10,686 nucleotides of DNA from Actinomycetota bacterium (GCA_009704705.1 WLDR01000040.1:1-10686), one strand, 5' to 3'. Numbered from the stretch's first letter, positions 1 to 6,351 are shown. The notes: generated by a model from the sequence alone, not told the origin. A program made the numbers and translations.

Positions 1-304
1 ACACGTCGCTCACTCGGCGAGAGATTGCTTCGACCACCGCTGGCGCGGAGTGACCGGCCATCGACCCGGTGTCGCCGAGTGCGAAGTCAATGTACTCGTT
101 GCCGTCGATGTCCCAAATGCGGTTGCCGCGTGCGCGGTCGACATAGATCGGAAAGCCACCCGCCTTCTTGTTCATCCAGGTCATGGGCACTCGACCGAAG
201 AGGTGATCGGCTCGACCGTAGGCCGCCTGAGACTTGGGGTGAGTGCGGACAAACTCTGCTTGCTCGCGGTCATTCAGTTCGGCTAAACGCTGACGGTCAA
301 TCAT
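1..304 (-). CDS. Class III PLP-dependent aminotransferase, N-terminal part (truncated by window edge)
   Basis: About 101 N-terminal residues are readable on the minus strand with no stop before the window edge. Residues of the type GFPIYVDRARGNRIWDIDGN, followed by EYIDFALGDTGSMAGHSAP and AVVEAI, match the conserved N-terminal region of class III aminotransferases (glutamate-1-semialdehyde aminomutase / beta-amino-acid transaminase-like). In that region a strand-turn with DxDGNxYxD precedes the GHSxPxVxxAI helix. The PLP lysine and the rest of the fold lie outside the window, so the substrate cannot be named. I chose the ATG at 302-304, which has a TATTCT box 7 nt upstream. An in-frame ATG at 332-334 would add ten residues and also lacks a clear Shine-Dalgarno. 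The gene is divergent from the hydrolase at 384. Family assignment is secure; the exact subfamily is not. Confidence 0.85.
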   Translation of the reverse strand, partial: MIDRQRLAELNDREQAEFVRTHPKSQAAYGRADHLFGRVPMTWMNKKAGGFPIYVDRARGNRIWDIDGNEYIDFALGDTGSMAGHSAPAVVEAISRRVSDV

Positions 305-311
305 GATTCTG

Positions 312-317
312 AGAATA
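312..317 (-). promoter_or_regulatory. Candidate -10 box for leaderless aminotransferase transcript
   Basis: On the minus strand TATTCT is followed by 7 nt and then the ATG at 304. This is the geometry of leaderless promoters in Actinobacteria, where the -10 hexamer sits 6-7 nt before a start codon that is also the transcription start. No convincing -35 is visible. Without transcript 5'-end mapping this is only a candidate. Confidence 0.35.
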
Positions 318-383
318 CGGGGATAGGTGGTCATCAGGGAATGCGCCATTCCGGTAGCGTGACCACGAACGGGGGTTTTCATC

Positions 384-1361
384 GTGTGGCACGAGGATGT
401 TCTGGGGCAGGGTTTCCAAGCGCGCGAGCTGAAGCTCGGGACCGACGCCGAAGGTGACGTCATCGCGACGCTCGTCAAGGCCCCAGCCCCGACGTTCAAC
501 AAAGGCATGCGCTCGTGGTTTCGCGCGAAACCCGTGGCGGCCAACACTGATGTGCTTTACGTGCACGGATGGTCGGACTACTTCTTTCAGGACCACCTCG
601 CGACCTTCTGGCACAACGAAGGCGCTCACTTTTTTGCACTCGACCTGCGCAAGTACGGCCGCAGTCTGCGCGAGGGACAGACGCCCGGCTACGTCGACAA
701 CCTCGAGACATACTTTGAAGACATCGATGCGGCCATCGCCGCGATGGGTCCGCGCCGTGGGCGCCGATTGGTCTTGATGGGGCACTCCACCGGCGGACTC
801 ACCTTGAGCCTGTGGGCAGCGATGCACCCGAAGCGATTTGATGTGCTGATTCTCAATAGTCCGTGGCTCGAGTATCAACTCTCGGGCACCGCTCGCACTG
901 CCATCAAGCCGGCACTCGATGTCACGGCGCGATTCGACCCCAAGCGCCCAATGCCCAACATCGATTTTGGCTTCTACACGCGAACTGTTTCGAGCGAGTT
1001 TGATGGCGAGTGGGACGTCAACCTGCACTGGCGTCCGCTCCGCGGGTTTCCCGTGCGTAGCGGGTGGCTCAAAGCTGTGCTCGCGGGGCACGCTCGAGTC
1101 GCTTCGGGGTTGAGTATCGAAGCGCCGACGCTCGTGATGCTCTCGACGCGGAGCATCCTCTCGCCTCGGTGGTCGCCCGACATGGCTCGGGCAGACGTGG
1201 CCATTGACGTGAACATCGTTGCTCGACGCGCAATCAACCTGGGCAACAACGTCACGATTCGACGGATCGATGACGCCATGCACGATGTTTTCTTGTCGAC
1301 AAACGATGCCCGGGCGAAAGCGTTTGCCGCACTTCGCTCGTGGCTCCGGGGTAATTTGTAG
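384..1361 (+). CDS. Alpha/beta hydrolase, S33 / lysophospholipase-like (Hydrolase_4 type)
   Basis: This 325-residue protein starts with GTG, with a GGGGG run 8 nt upstream as ribosome binding site; a stop lies just upstream in frame. It shows the alpha/beta-hydrolase order: oxyanion region VLYVHGWSDY (about 57-66), nucleophile elbow GHSTGG (133-138, Ser135), and a late histidine in DDAMHDVFLS (His300). The catalytic acid is probably Asp271 or Asp275 after the strand PTLVMLSTRS. There is no signal peptide, so it is likely a cytoplasmic serine hydrolase (esterase, monoacylglycerol lipase or lysophospholipase). The real substrate is unknown. It is followed after 22 bp by a second, unrelated esterase in the same direction, which suggests co-expression in ester or lipid breakdown. 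It diverges from the aminotransferase. Confidence 0.88.
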   Translation: MWHEDVLGQGFQARELKLGTDAEGDVIATLVKAPAPTFNKGMRSWFRAKPVAANTDVLYVHGWSDYFFQDHLATFWHNEGAHFFALDLRKYGRSLREGQTPGYVDNLETYFEDIDAAIAAMGPRRGRRLVLMGHSTGGLTLSLWAAMHPKRFDVLILNSPWLEYQLSGTARTAIKPALDVTARFDPKRPMPNIDFGFYTRTVSSEFDGEWDVNLHWRPLRGFPVRSGWLKAVLAGHARVASGLSIEAPTLVMLSTRSILSPRWSPDMARADVAIDVNIVARRAINLGNNVTIRRIDDAMHDVFLSTNDARAKAFAALRSWLRGNL

Positions 1362-1371
1362 CGCTCACCTC

Positions 1372-1377
1372 TAGGCT
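1372..1377 (+). promoter_or_regulatory. Candidate -10 box directly before the carboxylesterase start
   Basis: TAGGCT lies 6 nt before the ATG at 1384 and no good Shine-Dalgarno is present between them. The box may give a leaderless transcript for the esterase in addition to read-through from the upstream hydrolase. No -35 match was found at normal spacing. Confidence 0.35.
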
Positions 1378-1383
1378 CGTTTC

Positions 1384-2946
1384 ATGACTGGGTTTCATGA
1401 TGATGCCGTTCTTGTCGACACTCATTTCGGCACGGTGCGTGGTTCGCATGACGGCGCCACACTTCGCTGGCTCGGTATTCCTTTCGCCGCGGATCCCATC
1501 GGCAAACTTCGGTTTCGCGCCCCTCAACCACCGTCGTCATGGACGGGCGTTCGCGACGCACTCGAGTATGGAAACATTGCGCCACAGGTGCCGACGAAGC
1601 TCATTCCGATTCCACCGGGCGTCAAGATTGCCGAGGATTGTCTCAATCTGAACGTCTGGGCTCCAAGTTCCGACGAGGCGCCACAGGCAGGCAAGCGCCC
1701 CGTCATGGTCTGGGTTCACGGCGGTGCCTATTTCGTTGGCTTCTCGGCGCAGAAGATGTACAACGCGCGAAACCTGTGCGAAACCAGTGGCGCACTCATC
1801 GTCACGGTCAACTACCGTCTCGGTGCGCTGGGCTTTCTCGACTTCTCGTCGTTCGGTGATGCCGAACACCAGTTTGATACCAACCTCGGCCTTCGCGACA
1901 TCGTCGCGGCACTGAACTGGGTGCGAGACAACATCGCCGCCTTTGGCGGTGACCCCGACGACGTCACCCTGTTCGGCGAATCGGCCGGCGGAGGTTGTGT
2001 CACCGCGTTGATGACGTCGCCACACGCCACCGGGCTGTTTCACAAAGCGATTGCGCAGAGCTCACCCGTCACGAGCGTGTACGGCACCGAGCGCGCAACA
2101 TCCATCGCGAGAATGTACCTCTCGCTCATTGGCGTTGACCCGAGCGAGGCGAAGACGAAGCTTCGAGCGATGGATGCACATGATCTCGCAGCTCCGACTC
2201 TCAAGCTCCTCAACGAGGTGGCGACAACGTCACCGGGGGCCGTCGCATTCGCGCCCGTCATCGACGGTGACGTTCTGCCGGAGGCGCCGATCGATGTTTT
2301 TCGCGAGGGGCGCGAGATGCGCATCCCGCTGATTATTGGCACCAACCACGACGAGACGTCGCTGTTCAAGTTGATGAAATCGCCGCTGATGCCGATGCAC
2401 GAGTCGACGGTGCAGGAGATGTTTGATCAGGTGCTTGCCGAGAAGCCCGAACTCGCCCACATCGAGGGAGACATCACGCGCGCGTATCCCGATTACCCGA
2501 AGCAAAAGGGCGCGATGGAGATTTCGCGGGATGCGGGTTTCCGAATGCCTTCCATCTGGGCCGCCGAGGCGCACTCGCGCGTGGCACCGACGTGGATGTA
2601 TCGCTTTGACCAGGCGCCGCCGCTTCTGCGATTTTTGGGCATTGGGGCGAGCCACGCCGCTGAATTGCCCTACGTGTTTGGAACGCTGCCAGAAAAGGTG
2701 CGTGCGGTCGACATTGGCTTTCGTTTTGGTGGACTGAAAGAAGCCCATGCGGTGTCTGAACGCGTGCAGGCGCACTGGTCCGCATTCGCGCAAACCGGTG
2801 ATCCACAAACGGCAACTCTGCCGTGGCCGCGCTATGACGAAACGACGCGCACGACGCTTCTCATCGACTCGCACGACAAAGTCGAAGACGACCCCGATGC
2901 CGAGGTTCGAAAAGCGTGGGGTGAAGAACCGATTGGCTTTAGCTAG
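1384..2946 (+). CDS. Type B carboxylesterase (para-nitrobenzyl esterase family)
   Basis: This 520-residue protein has a length typical of the COesterase family. It begins with a strand pair DTHFGTVRG and the GIPFAADPIGKLRF motif (31-45). It carries the signature EDCLNLNVWAP (84-94), the oxyanion loop VHGGAYFVGF (111-120), and the second signature with the nucleophile FGESAGGG (197-204, Ser200). The remaining triad residues fit NHDETSLF (Glu324) and GASHAAELPYVFG (His424), giving a complete Ser-Glu-His triad. There is no signal peptide, so it should be an intracellular hydrolase of carboxylic esters; the natural substrate is unknown. It follows the S33 hydrolase by 22 bp and ends 15 bp from the convergent yajQ stop, with no obvious hairpin between. 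The start ATG 1384 fits family N-termini. Confidence 0.93.
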   Translation: MTGFHDDAVLVDTHFGTVRGSHDGATLRWLGIPFAADPIGKLRFRAPQPPSSWTGVRDALEYGNIAPQVPTKLIPIPPGVKIAEDCLNLNVWAPSSDEAPQAGKRPVMVWVHGGAYFVGFSAQKMYNARNLCETSGALIVTVNYRLGALGFLDFSSFGDAEHQFDTNLGLRDIVAALNWVRDNIAAFGGDPDDVTLFGESAGGGCVTALMTSPHATGLFHKAIAQSSPVTSVYGTERATSIARMYLSLIGVDPSEAKTKLRAMDAHDLAAPTLKLLNEVATTSPGAVAFAPVIDGDVLPEAPIDVFREGREMRIPLIIGTNHDETSLFKLMKSPLMPMHESTVQEMFDQVLAEKPELAHIEGDITRAYPDYPKQKGAMEISRDAGFRMPSIWAAEAHSRVAPTWMYRFDQAPPLLRFLGIGASHAAELPYVFGTLPEKVRAVDIGFRFGGLKEAHAVSERVQAHWSAFAQTGDPQTATLPWPRYDETTRTTLLIDSHDKVEDDPDAEVRKAWGEEPIGFS

Positions 2947-2961
2947 TTGGTAGCACGGTCT

Positions 2962-3450
2962 CTAGCGGAAGTTAACGAACTGCAGGGAGACGCCGTAGTC
3001 GCCGGCCTTGAGCATGGCCATGGTCGCTTGCAGGTCATCCCGACTCTTCGAACTCACGCGAACTTCGTCGCCCTGAATCTGAGCGTGAACCGACTTCGGG
3101 CCCTCGTCGCGAATCGCCTTCGTGATTTTCTTCGCGGATTCCTGGTCGATGCCCTGCTTGAGATTCGCTTCGATGCGGAATTCCTTTCCGCTCGCAAAAG
3201 GCTCGCCGGCATCCAGGCTGCGAAGCGAGATGCCTCGTTTGATGAGTTTGGCTTCAAACACCTCAAGAACGGCCTTCACGCGCTCTTCGGCGCTGGCCTT
3301 GAGGAGAATCTTCTCGCCACTCCATTCGATAGACGCTCCGACCCCCTTGAAGTCGTAGCGCGTCTCAATCTCTTTCGACGCTTGATTGAGGGCGTTATCC
3401 GCCTCCATCTTGTCGACTTTGCTTACAACGTCAAACGATGAATCTGCCAT
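2962..3450 (-). CDS. yajQ: YajQ-family nucleotide/cyclic-di-GMP-binding protein
   Basis: The 162-residue product begins MADSSFDVVSKVDKMEADNA. It carries the family hallmarks ETRYDFKG (about 28-35), SAEERVKAVLEVFEAKLIKR in the first half, and KEFRIEANLKQGIDQESAKK plus a C-terminal ending in LQFVNFR. This matches the full length of YajQ (about 163 residues, two ferredoxin-like half domains). Some YajQ proteins bind cyclic di-GMP and act as transcription co-regulators (Xanthomonas); the role in Actinobacteria is not settled. A longer in-frame reading to 3660 is rejected because it would overlap the divergent gene antisense. The ATG at 3448-3450 has TATTCT 6 nt upstream and no ribosome binding site, so it may be leaderless. 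It is convergent with the carboxylesterase. Confidence 0.95.
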   Translation of the reverse strand: MADSSFDVVSKVDKMEADNALNQASKEIETRYDFKGVGASIEWSGEKILLKASAEERVKAVLEVFEAKLIKRGISLRSLDAGEPFASGKEFRIEANLKQGIDQESAKKITKAIRDEGPKSVHAQIQGDEVRVSSKSRDDLQATMAMLKAGDYGVSLQFVNFR

Positions 3451-3456
3451 GTGGAC

Positions 3457-3462
3457 AGAATA
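3457..3462 (-). promoter_or_regulatory. Candidate leaderless -10 box of yajQ in a 19-bp divergent gap
   Basis: On the minus strand TATTCT lies 6 nt before the yajQ ATG. The hexamer sits inside the 19 bp separating the yajQ start (3450) from the divergent transglycosylase start (3470). It must therefore share DNA with whatever initiates that gene. No -35 match was seen. Confidence 0.4.
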
Positions 3463-3469
3463 GAGGGTC

Positions 3470-4243
3470 ATGACTTCTCGCCGTGTTCGACAGCGCCGAG
3501 CCCTCGCCGTCGGCGTAGGGCTGATTGTTGTGGTCTTGATTCTGGTTTCCTGCTCGAACGCGATGTTTGGGCAAGCATCGAGCGGACCATTTCCGAAAGC
3601 GGCACCACTCCCCGCGTGGGCTGAGGGGGTGGATGCGCAGAACGCGACGTCCCTCTCCATCGCTACGCTGGCCAGCCCCGAGTGGGTCGCGAGTGCGGCA
3701 GAGAAGACGGGAATCCCCGAGCGCGCGCTCGCCGCCTACGCGGGTGGGGCGTTGAGGTTGTCGGTGACGAACCCCGAGTGCGGTCTCACCTGGAACACGC
3801 TTGCCGGGATCGGCTGGGTGGAGTCGCACCACGGAACCATTTTTGACGGGTACATCACGGATGACGGTTCGATGAGTGAGGCTGTTTACGGAATCACGCT
3901 CGATGGCGACAACGGAACGATTGCAATGCCAGATTTTGACGACGGCAACTTCGATCTCGATCCGAACGGCGACCGCGCAGTTGGACCGATGCAGATAATT
4001 CCCCCCACCTGGGCCGCATGGCACGTGGATGGCAACCTCGACGGCGTCGAAGACGGCCAGAGCATTGATGACAGCGTGCTCGTGTCGTCGGGTTATCTCT
4101 GTTACAACTCCGACACCATGGCGAACCGTGCGGGCTGGAATCAGTCGATTCGCGCCTACAACGACGTTCCGATTTATGCCATCGACGTTGCCGCCAAGGC
4201 CGACGAATACGAGCGCGCGACGGCCTGCACGATTTTCTGTTGA
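3470..4243 (+). CDS. Lipoprotein lytic murein transglycosylase (MltB/SLT_2-like domain)
   Basis: This 257-residue exported protein has a basic N-terminus (RRVRQRR, 4-10), a hydrophobic segment (about 14-27) and LVSC ending at Cys28, which fits a lipobox; it is probably a lipoprotein. The core has the actinobacterial transglycosylase pattern: CGLTWNTLAGIGWVESHHG (104-122) with putative catalytic Glu119, then DRAVGPMQIIPPTWAAW (168-184), and an acidic DGNLDGVEDG loop (188-196) that may bind calcium. IDDSVLVSSGYLC and RAYNDVPIYAIDVAAKADEY follow near the end. Such enzymes cleave glycan strands of peptidoglycan, non-hydrolytically, outside the membrane. The ATG at 3470 is the only start giving a full signal sequence, but its AGAGGG ribosome binding site is only 2 nt from it. 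It is divergent from yajQ and followed by tRNA-Tyr. Confidence 0.88.
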   Translation: MTSRRVRQRRALAVGVGLIVVVLILVSCSNAMFGQASSGPFPKAAPLPAWAEGVDAQNATSLSIATLASPEWVASAAEKTGIPERALAAYAGGALRLSVTNPECGLTWNTLAGIGWVESHHGTIFDGYITDDGSMSEAVYGITLDGDNGTIAMPDFDDGNFDLDPNGDRAVGPMQIIPPTWAAWHVDGNLDGVEDGQSIDDSVLVSSGYLCYNSDTMANRAGWNQSIRAYNDVPIYAIDVAAKADEYERATACTIFC

Positions 4244-4311
4244 GCGCCGCAGACGAGTAGTCTTTATCAGCGCAGTTGCCCGAGAATCCGTTTTGGGGTG
4301 GTTGTGCAACT

Positions 4312-4393
4312 GGCGAGTTACCCAAGCGGCCAAAGGGATCTGACTGTAAATCAGACTGCTCTGCATTCGGGGGTTCGAATCCCTCACTCGCCA
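4312..4393 (+). tRNA. tRNA-Tyr (GTA)
   Basis: The 82-nt sequence folds as a class II tRNA. The acceptor stem is GGCGAGT / ACTCGCC with discriminator A4393. The D arm is CCC-AAGCGGCCAAA-GGG, and the anticodon stem TCTGA/TCAGA closes the loop CTGTAAA with anticodon GTA at 4346-4348. A 13-nt variable arm (TGC-TCT-GCA) follows, and the T arm is GGGGG-TTCGAAT-CCCTC with one G.T pair. CCA is not encoded. A TTGAGC (4240-4245) and TTTATC (4263-4268) pair 17 bp apart upstream is a weak promoter candidate. An 18-bp terminator hairpin follows directly. Confidence 0.97.
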
Positions 4394-4399
4394 CAAATA
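4381..4399 (+). repeat. Direct repeat copy 1: 3' end of tRNA-Tyr (candidate attachment core)
   Basis: CCCTCACTCGCCACAAATA occurs here, spanning the T-stem 3' strand, the acceptor 3' strand and 6 nt past the tRNA. An identical 19-nt copy is at 4510-4528. The tRNA 3' end is a classic target of tyrosine-recombinase elements, so the pair may be an attachment-site duplication. Confidence 0.8.
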
Positions 4400-4434
4400 A
4401 GAAAAGCCCCCATTGCGGGGGCTTTTCTTATTTG
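4394..4434 (+). terminator. Rho-independent terminator of tRNA-Tyr
   Basis: Perfect 18-bp inverted repeat: the left arm CAAATAAGAAAAGCCCCC (4394-4411), a 5-nt loop, and the right arm GGGGGCTTTTCTTATTTG (4417-4434). It starts one base after the tRNA and has T-rich strands on both sides, so it can act in both directions. Confidence 0.9.
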
Positions 4435-4435
4435 T

Positions 4436-4461
4436 TGGCCGGATTGAGTGAATTCGAACCC
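4436..4461 (-). repeat. Degenerate inverted copy of the tRNA-Tyr 3' end
   Basis: The plus strand here reads TGGC, then GAGTGA and ATTCGAACCC in that order. The reverse complement of the true tRNA reads TGGCGAGTGAGGGATTCGAACCC. The copy matches it except for an insertion of about 6 nt after TGGC and loss of GGG, so it looks like a decayed inverted copy of the T arm and acceptor strand. It overlaps a 12-bp palindrome GAACCCGGGTTC (4456-4467). The match is short and could in part be chance. Confidence 0.5.
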
Positions 4462-4473
4462 GGGTTCTTGGTG

Positions 4474-4508
4474 CCGCGGCGTTTGCGAAGCGACGCTTCG
4501 CGCCGCGG
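4474..4508. repeat. GC-rich imperfect hairpin between tRNA-end copies
   Basis: The arms CCGCGGCG...GCGAAGC (4474-4491) and GCTTCGCGCCGCGG (4495-4508) are complementary apart from a 3-nt TTT bulge, and enclose a GAC loop. No T-run follows, so it is not a standard terminator. It abuts the second tRNA-end copy. Confidence 0.7.
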
Positions 4509-4509
4509 A

Positions 4510-4528
4510 CCCTCACTCGCCACAAATA
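4510..4528 (+). repeat. Direct repeat copy 2 of the tRNA-Tyr 3' end
   Basis: This is identical over 19 nt to 4381-4399, 129 bp downstream, but without any tRNA body in front of it. Together with copy 1 it brackets a 110-nt segment with hairpins and an inverted remnant. Such a pair is expected from integration at a tRNA gene followed by deletion of most of the element. Confidence 0.8.
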
Positions 4529-4565
4529 GATGACGCCCCGTAATTGGGGCGTTATCTATTTGTGG
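4520..4565 (+). terminator. Second tRNA-end-linked hairpin (terminator-like)
   Basis: CCACAAATAGATGACGCCCC (4520-4539) and GGGGCGTTATCTATTTGTGG (4546-4565) pair over 20 bp with one G.T wobble around a 6-nt loop. Like the true tRNA terminator, it begins with the CCACAAATA that ends the tRNA, but its inner sequence differs. It is probably a terminator carried with the second tRNA 3' end. Confidence 0.75.
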
Positions 4566-4827
4566 CTCGTTCGATGGTCATTCGACCTGGGTTTCTTCGG
4601 CTCTTGATTCTGAGCGACGCGCAGCGAGCGACGGGCGCGAGCCCTGCATCCTCATCGAAGACGACGCCGGCAAGCCCAGCATGTTTCTTGACTGGACGGA
4701 CTTCAAGCTCGCTCAGGGCAGCGGGGCCGAATTTGAGCGTGCCGTTGGGGCAAAACTCTTGAACCAGCTCGGCACTTTACTTGGGGTTTTCGCACAAAAA
4801 ATCGTTTTGATTTCACTAAACCACTAG
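4534..4827 (+). pseudogene. Start-less coding-like fragment next to the tRNA-Tyr scar
   Basis: One frame is open for 97 codons up to TAG 4825-4827 and has no ATG or GTG in its first half; the first ATG is at 4681 and would give only 48 residues without a clear ribosome binding site. Codons look genuine. The translated text has a protein-like composition, for example EPCILIEDDAGKPSMFLDWT followed by DFKLAQGSGAEFERAVGAKL. I do not recognise the family. It begins right at the second tRNA-end hairpin, so it is best read as the C-terminal remnant of a gene from an integrated element. No other gene is visible in 4435-4888. Confidence 0.5.
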
Positions 4828-4830
4828 AAT
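4825..4830 (+). promoter_or_regulatory. Candidate -10 box for the secreted protein at 4889
   Basis: TAGAAT lies in an AT-rich stretch about 59 nt before the GTG start. A weak -35-like TCGTTT sits 17 bp upstream. It predicts a leader of about 50 nt containing the hairpin at 4845-4860. Confidence 0.35.
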
Positions 4831-4844
4831 TTGCTCATCAAGTG

Positions 4845-4860
4845 TTGGGCTTTAGCCCAA
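4845..4860 (+). repeat. Small leader hairpin upstream of 4889
   Basis: TTGGGC-TTTA-GCCCAA is a perfect 6-bp stem with a 4-nt loop. No T-run follows. In the predicted leader of the next gene it could affect mRNA stability; no riboswitch family is recognised. Confidence 0.5.
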
Positions 4861-4888
4861 TAGAACTTGCGAGTGAAGAGGGTTTCAA

Positions 4889-6190
4889 GTGAGAAAGAAA
4901 TTTTTTGGATTCGCCATTCTGGCGAGCCTTGTGGTCGCGCTGTTCCCAGCCGTAGCCGCTCCTGCAAACGCAACTGGTGACTACAACTTTCTGATGTTCT
5001 CGAAGAGCGGCATCACCGACCCAAACCCGAACCAGGAAGACCTCACCATGAAGGCCGCCTTGGAAGAAATTGGCACCGTAACGCTCTTTGATGGTGGCGA
5101 CGGTACTGCCAGTGCATGGACCACTGCTCTCACGGGCATGAACGCAATCGTGTTCCCCGAGGGAAACGTCTACAACAACGGTGCCGCGATGCTTCCGGAA
5201 GCAGCGACCGTTGTGAAGAATTGGATCTCGGCTGGCGGTCGTGCCGTTGGAACCGGTTCCTACACCCACACGAACTTTATCGAGTACCTCACCGGGATTG
5301 ATCGCACGACCTGGTGTAACCGCTCCCTTGAGGCGAGCGGCGATGTTTGGACCCTCGCTGTTGCCTCAGACACGCTTCCGGCAACCATTCTCACGGGCGA
5401 CTACACCGGTGGAATTTGTGACTGGAACCTCTGGTCGGCTGCAGAGAAGGTTGGAACGACGGTTATCTACGGCAACGACGCGCAGAACAACATGGGCATC
5501 GTTCAGTTCGCAGTTGGCACTGGGACGTTCACGTACTACGCCTTCGATTGGTACCCCAACTCCGGCGAAACCCTCACAGTTCTCCCACAGTGGAACGAAG
5601 CTCTTCGTCTCGGAGCCGCCGGAACGTTCGAAGAAGCGGCAGGCGGTGGTGGTGATAGCGCACCCGCCTTTACCCTCGAGCTCGAGCTCGCACTCAGCGT
5701 GGGTGACACTGTTGCCGGCGGTCCGGTAACGGTGTCGGCATCGGGCCTGCAGCCTGACAGTGCGTGGAACCTCGTGTTGCGTTCGACTCCTCAAACAATC
5801 GACCTCGGTACGGTTGGCGCTGACGGACTCATCTTGTCTGAGGTCACTATTCCCGCAGGTCTTGAGCCTGGCTGGCACTCGCTCACCCTCACGGGAACCG
5901 GTGCAGACGGAATCGCCTACATGCGTGTTGCTCGCTTCTTCATCGCAGAGGACGGCACGCTCGGCGAACCAGTCATCTACGAGGACGTCATTGAGGCCGC
6001 GCTCGTCAACACGGGTCTGACCTACGCAATCATCGCGGGTGAGACGCTACTCGTCTTGCTCTTCGCGTTTGCCGCATGGATGGCATTCGGCGCCAAGAGC
6101 CGCCTGCGCTTCGCAGCTATGGACGAGCGTCTTGCAGTGATGAACCGCAAGCTCAACCGGCTCTACGGTTCAAGCCGCAATAGCAGGTAG
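4889..6190 (+). CDS. Secreted membrane-anchored protein of unknown function (GATase/ThuA-like fold plus Ig-like domain)
   Basis: This 433-residue protein starts with GTG, with AGAGGG 6 nt upstream. Residues 1-28 form a signal peptide (RKK, hydrophobic core, ANA before T29). Residues about 32-245 alternate strands and helices: YNFLMFSKSG, GTVTLFDGGD, MNAIVFPEGN, then WISAGGRAVGTGSYTHTNF. This resembles a class I glutamine-amidotransferase/ThuA-like fold, which is inference; no catalytic cysteine in an elbow is evident. Cys143 and Cys177 could form a disulfide. A Gly-rich linker (252-255) leads to an Ig-like beta domain (about 258-353). A membrane segment (about 377-400) and a basic 33-residue cytoplasmic tail end the protein. 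ALVNTG (371-376) before the helix recalls a decayed sorting signal, but the tail is too long for one. It is followed by a strong terminator. Function unknown. Confidence 0.85.
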   Translation: MRKKFFGFAILASLVVALFPAVAAPANATGDYNFLMFSKSGITDPNPNQEDLTMKAALEEIGTVTLFDGGDGTASAWTTALTGMNAIVFPEGNVYNNGAAMLPEAATVVKNWISAGGRAVGTGSYTHTNFIEYLTGIDRTTWCNRSLEASGDVWTLAVASDTLPATILTGDYTGGICDWNLWSAAEKVGTTVIYGNDAQNNMGIVQFAVGTGTFTYYAFDWYPNSGETLTVLPQWNEALRLGAAGTFEEAAGGGGDSAPAFTLELELALSVGDTVAGGPVTVSASGLQPDSAWNLVLRSTPQTIDLGTVGADGLILSEVTIPAGLEPGWHSLTLTGTGADGIAYMRVARFFIAEDGTLGEPVIYEDVIEAALVNTGLTYAIIAGETLLVLLFAFAAWMAFGAKSRLRFAAMDERLAVMNRKLNRLYGSSRNSR

Positions 6191-6204
6191 TGCTCGACAG
6201 AACG

Positions 6205-6242
6205 ATCAAAAAGCGCCCCACGAGAGTGGGGCGCTTTTTGAT
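6205..6242. terminator. Rho-independent terminator after the secreted protein gene
   Basis: Perfect 17-bp inverted repeat: ATCAAAAAGCGCCCCAC (6205-6221), loop GAGA, GTGGGGCGCTTTTTGAT (6226-6242). A T-run lies on either strand, so it can stop transcription from both directions. Confidence 0.92.
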
Positions 6243-6295
6243 GGGCGGGTTCGCAAACGCCCATTAGGTGAAGCGACTGAATGACAACAAGATAA

Positions 6296-6313
6296 CGCCC
6301 CGGTGTTGGGGCG
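6296..6313 (-). terminator. Candidate terminator of the Cys-rich peptide gene
   Basis: CGCCCC (6296-6301) and GGGGCG (6308-6313) form a stem with a 6-nt loop. Read on the minus strand it lies about 40 nt after the peptide stop and is followed by the U-rich TTATCTTGTTGT. It would define a very short, monocistronic transcript. The T-tract is imperfect. Confidence 0.55.
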
Positions 6314-6351
6314 CCTTCTCGTCGCGTCTCGATCGCGAGAGCGGTGTGTAA

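Noticed and set aside
297..1283. Long minus-strand reading frame opposite the S33 hydrolase (328 codons)
   Set aside because: It is antisense to a clear hydrolase with an intact catalytic motif. The translation is Arg/His/Val-rich with no recognisable domain, as expected from a GC-rich mirror frame.
2230..2874. Minus-strand 214-codon frame inside the carboxylesterase gene
   Set aside because: It is a shadow of a gene with complete Ser-Glu-His triad evidence, and His/Arg-rich without motifs.
3451..3660. Longer N-terminal version of yajQ starting at 3660
   Set aside because: The extra 70 residues are the antisense of the transglycosylase signal and linker region, while the family starts at MADSSFD (ATG 3450).
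3431..4525. Minus-strand 364-codon frame running across the tRNA
   Set aside because: It reads through tRNA-Tyr and the terminator in antisense, a common false gene call; it is covered by the transglycosylase and tRNA on the other strand.
4544..4762. 72-codon plus-strand frame with an ATG after the second hairpin
   Set aside because: Its composition is Ser/Ala/Arg-rich and not protein-like. The neighbouring frame 4534-4827 has much better coding character.
6241..6264. ATGGGCG...CGCCCAT inverted repeat after the terminator at 6205-6242
   Set aside because: The 7-bp stem has a 10-nt loop and no T-run and overlaps the end of a much stronger hairpin; I see no independent role.
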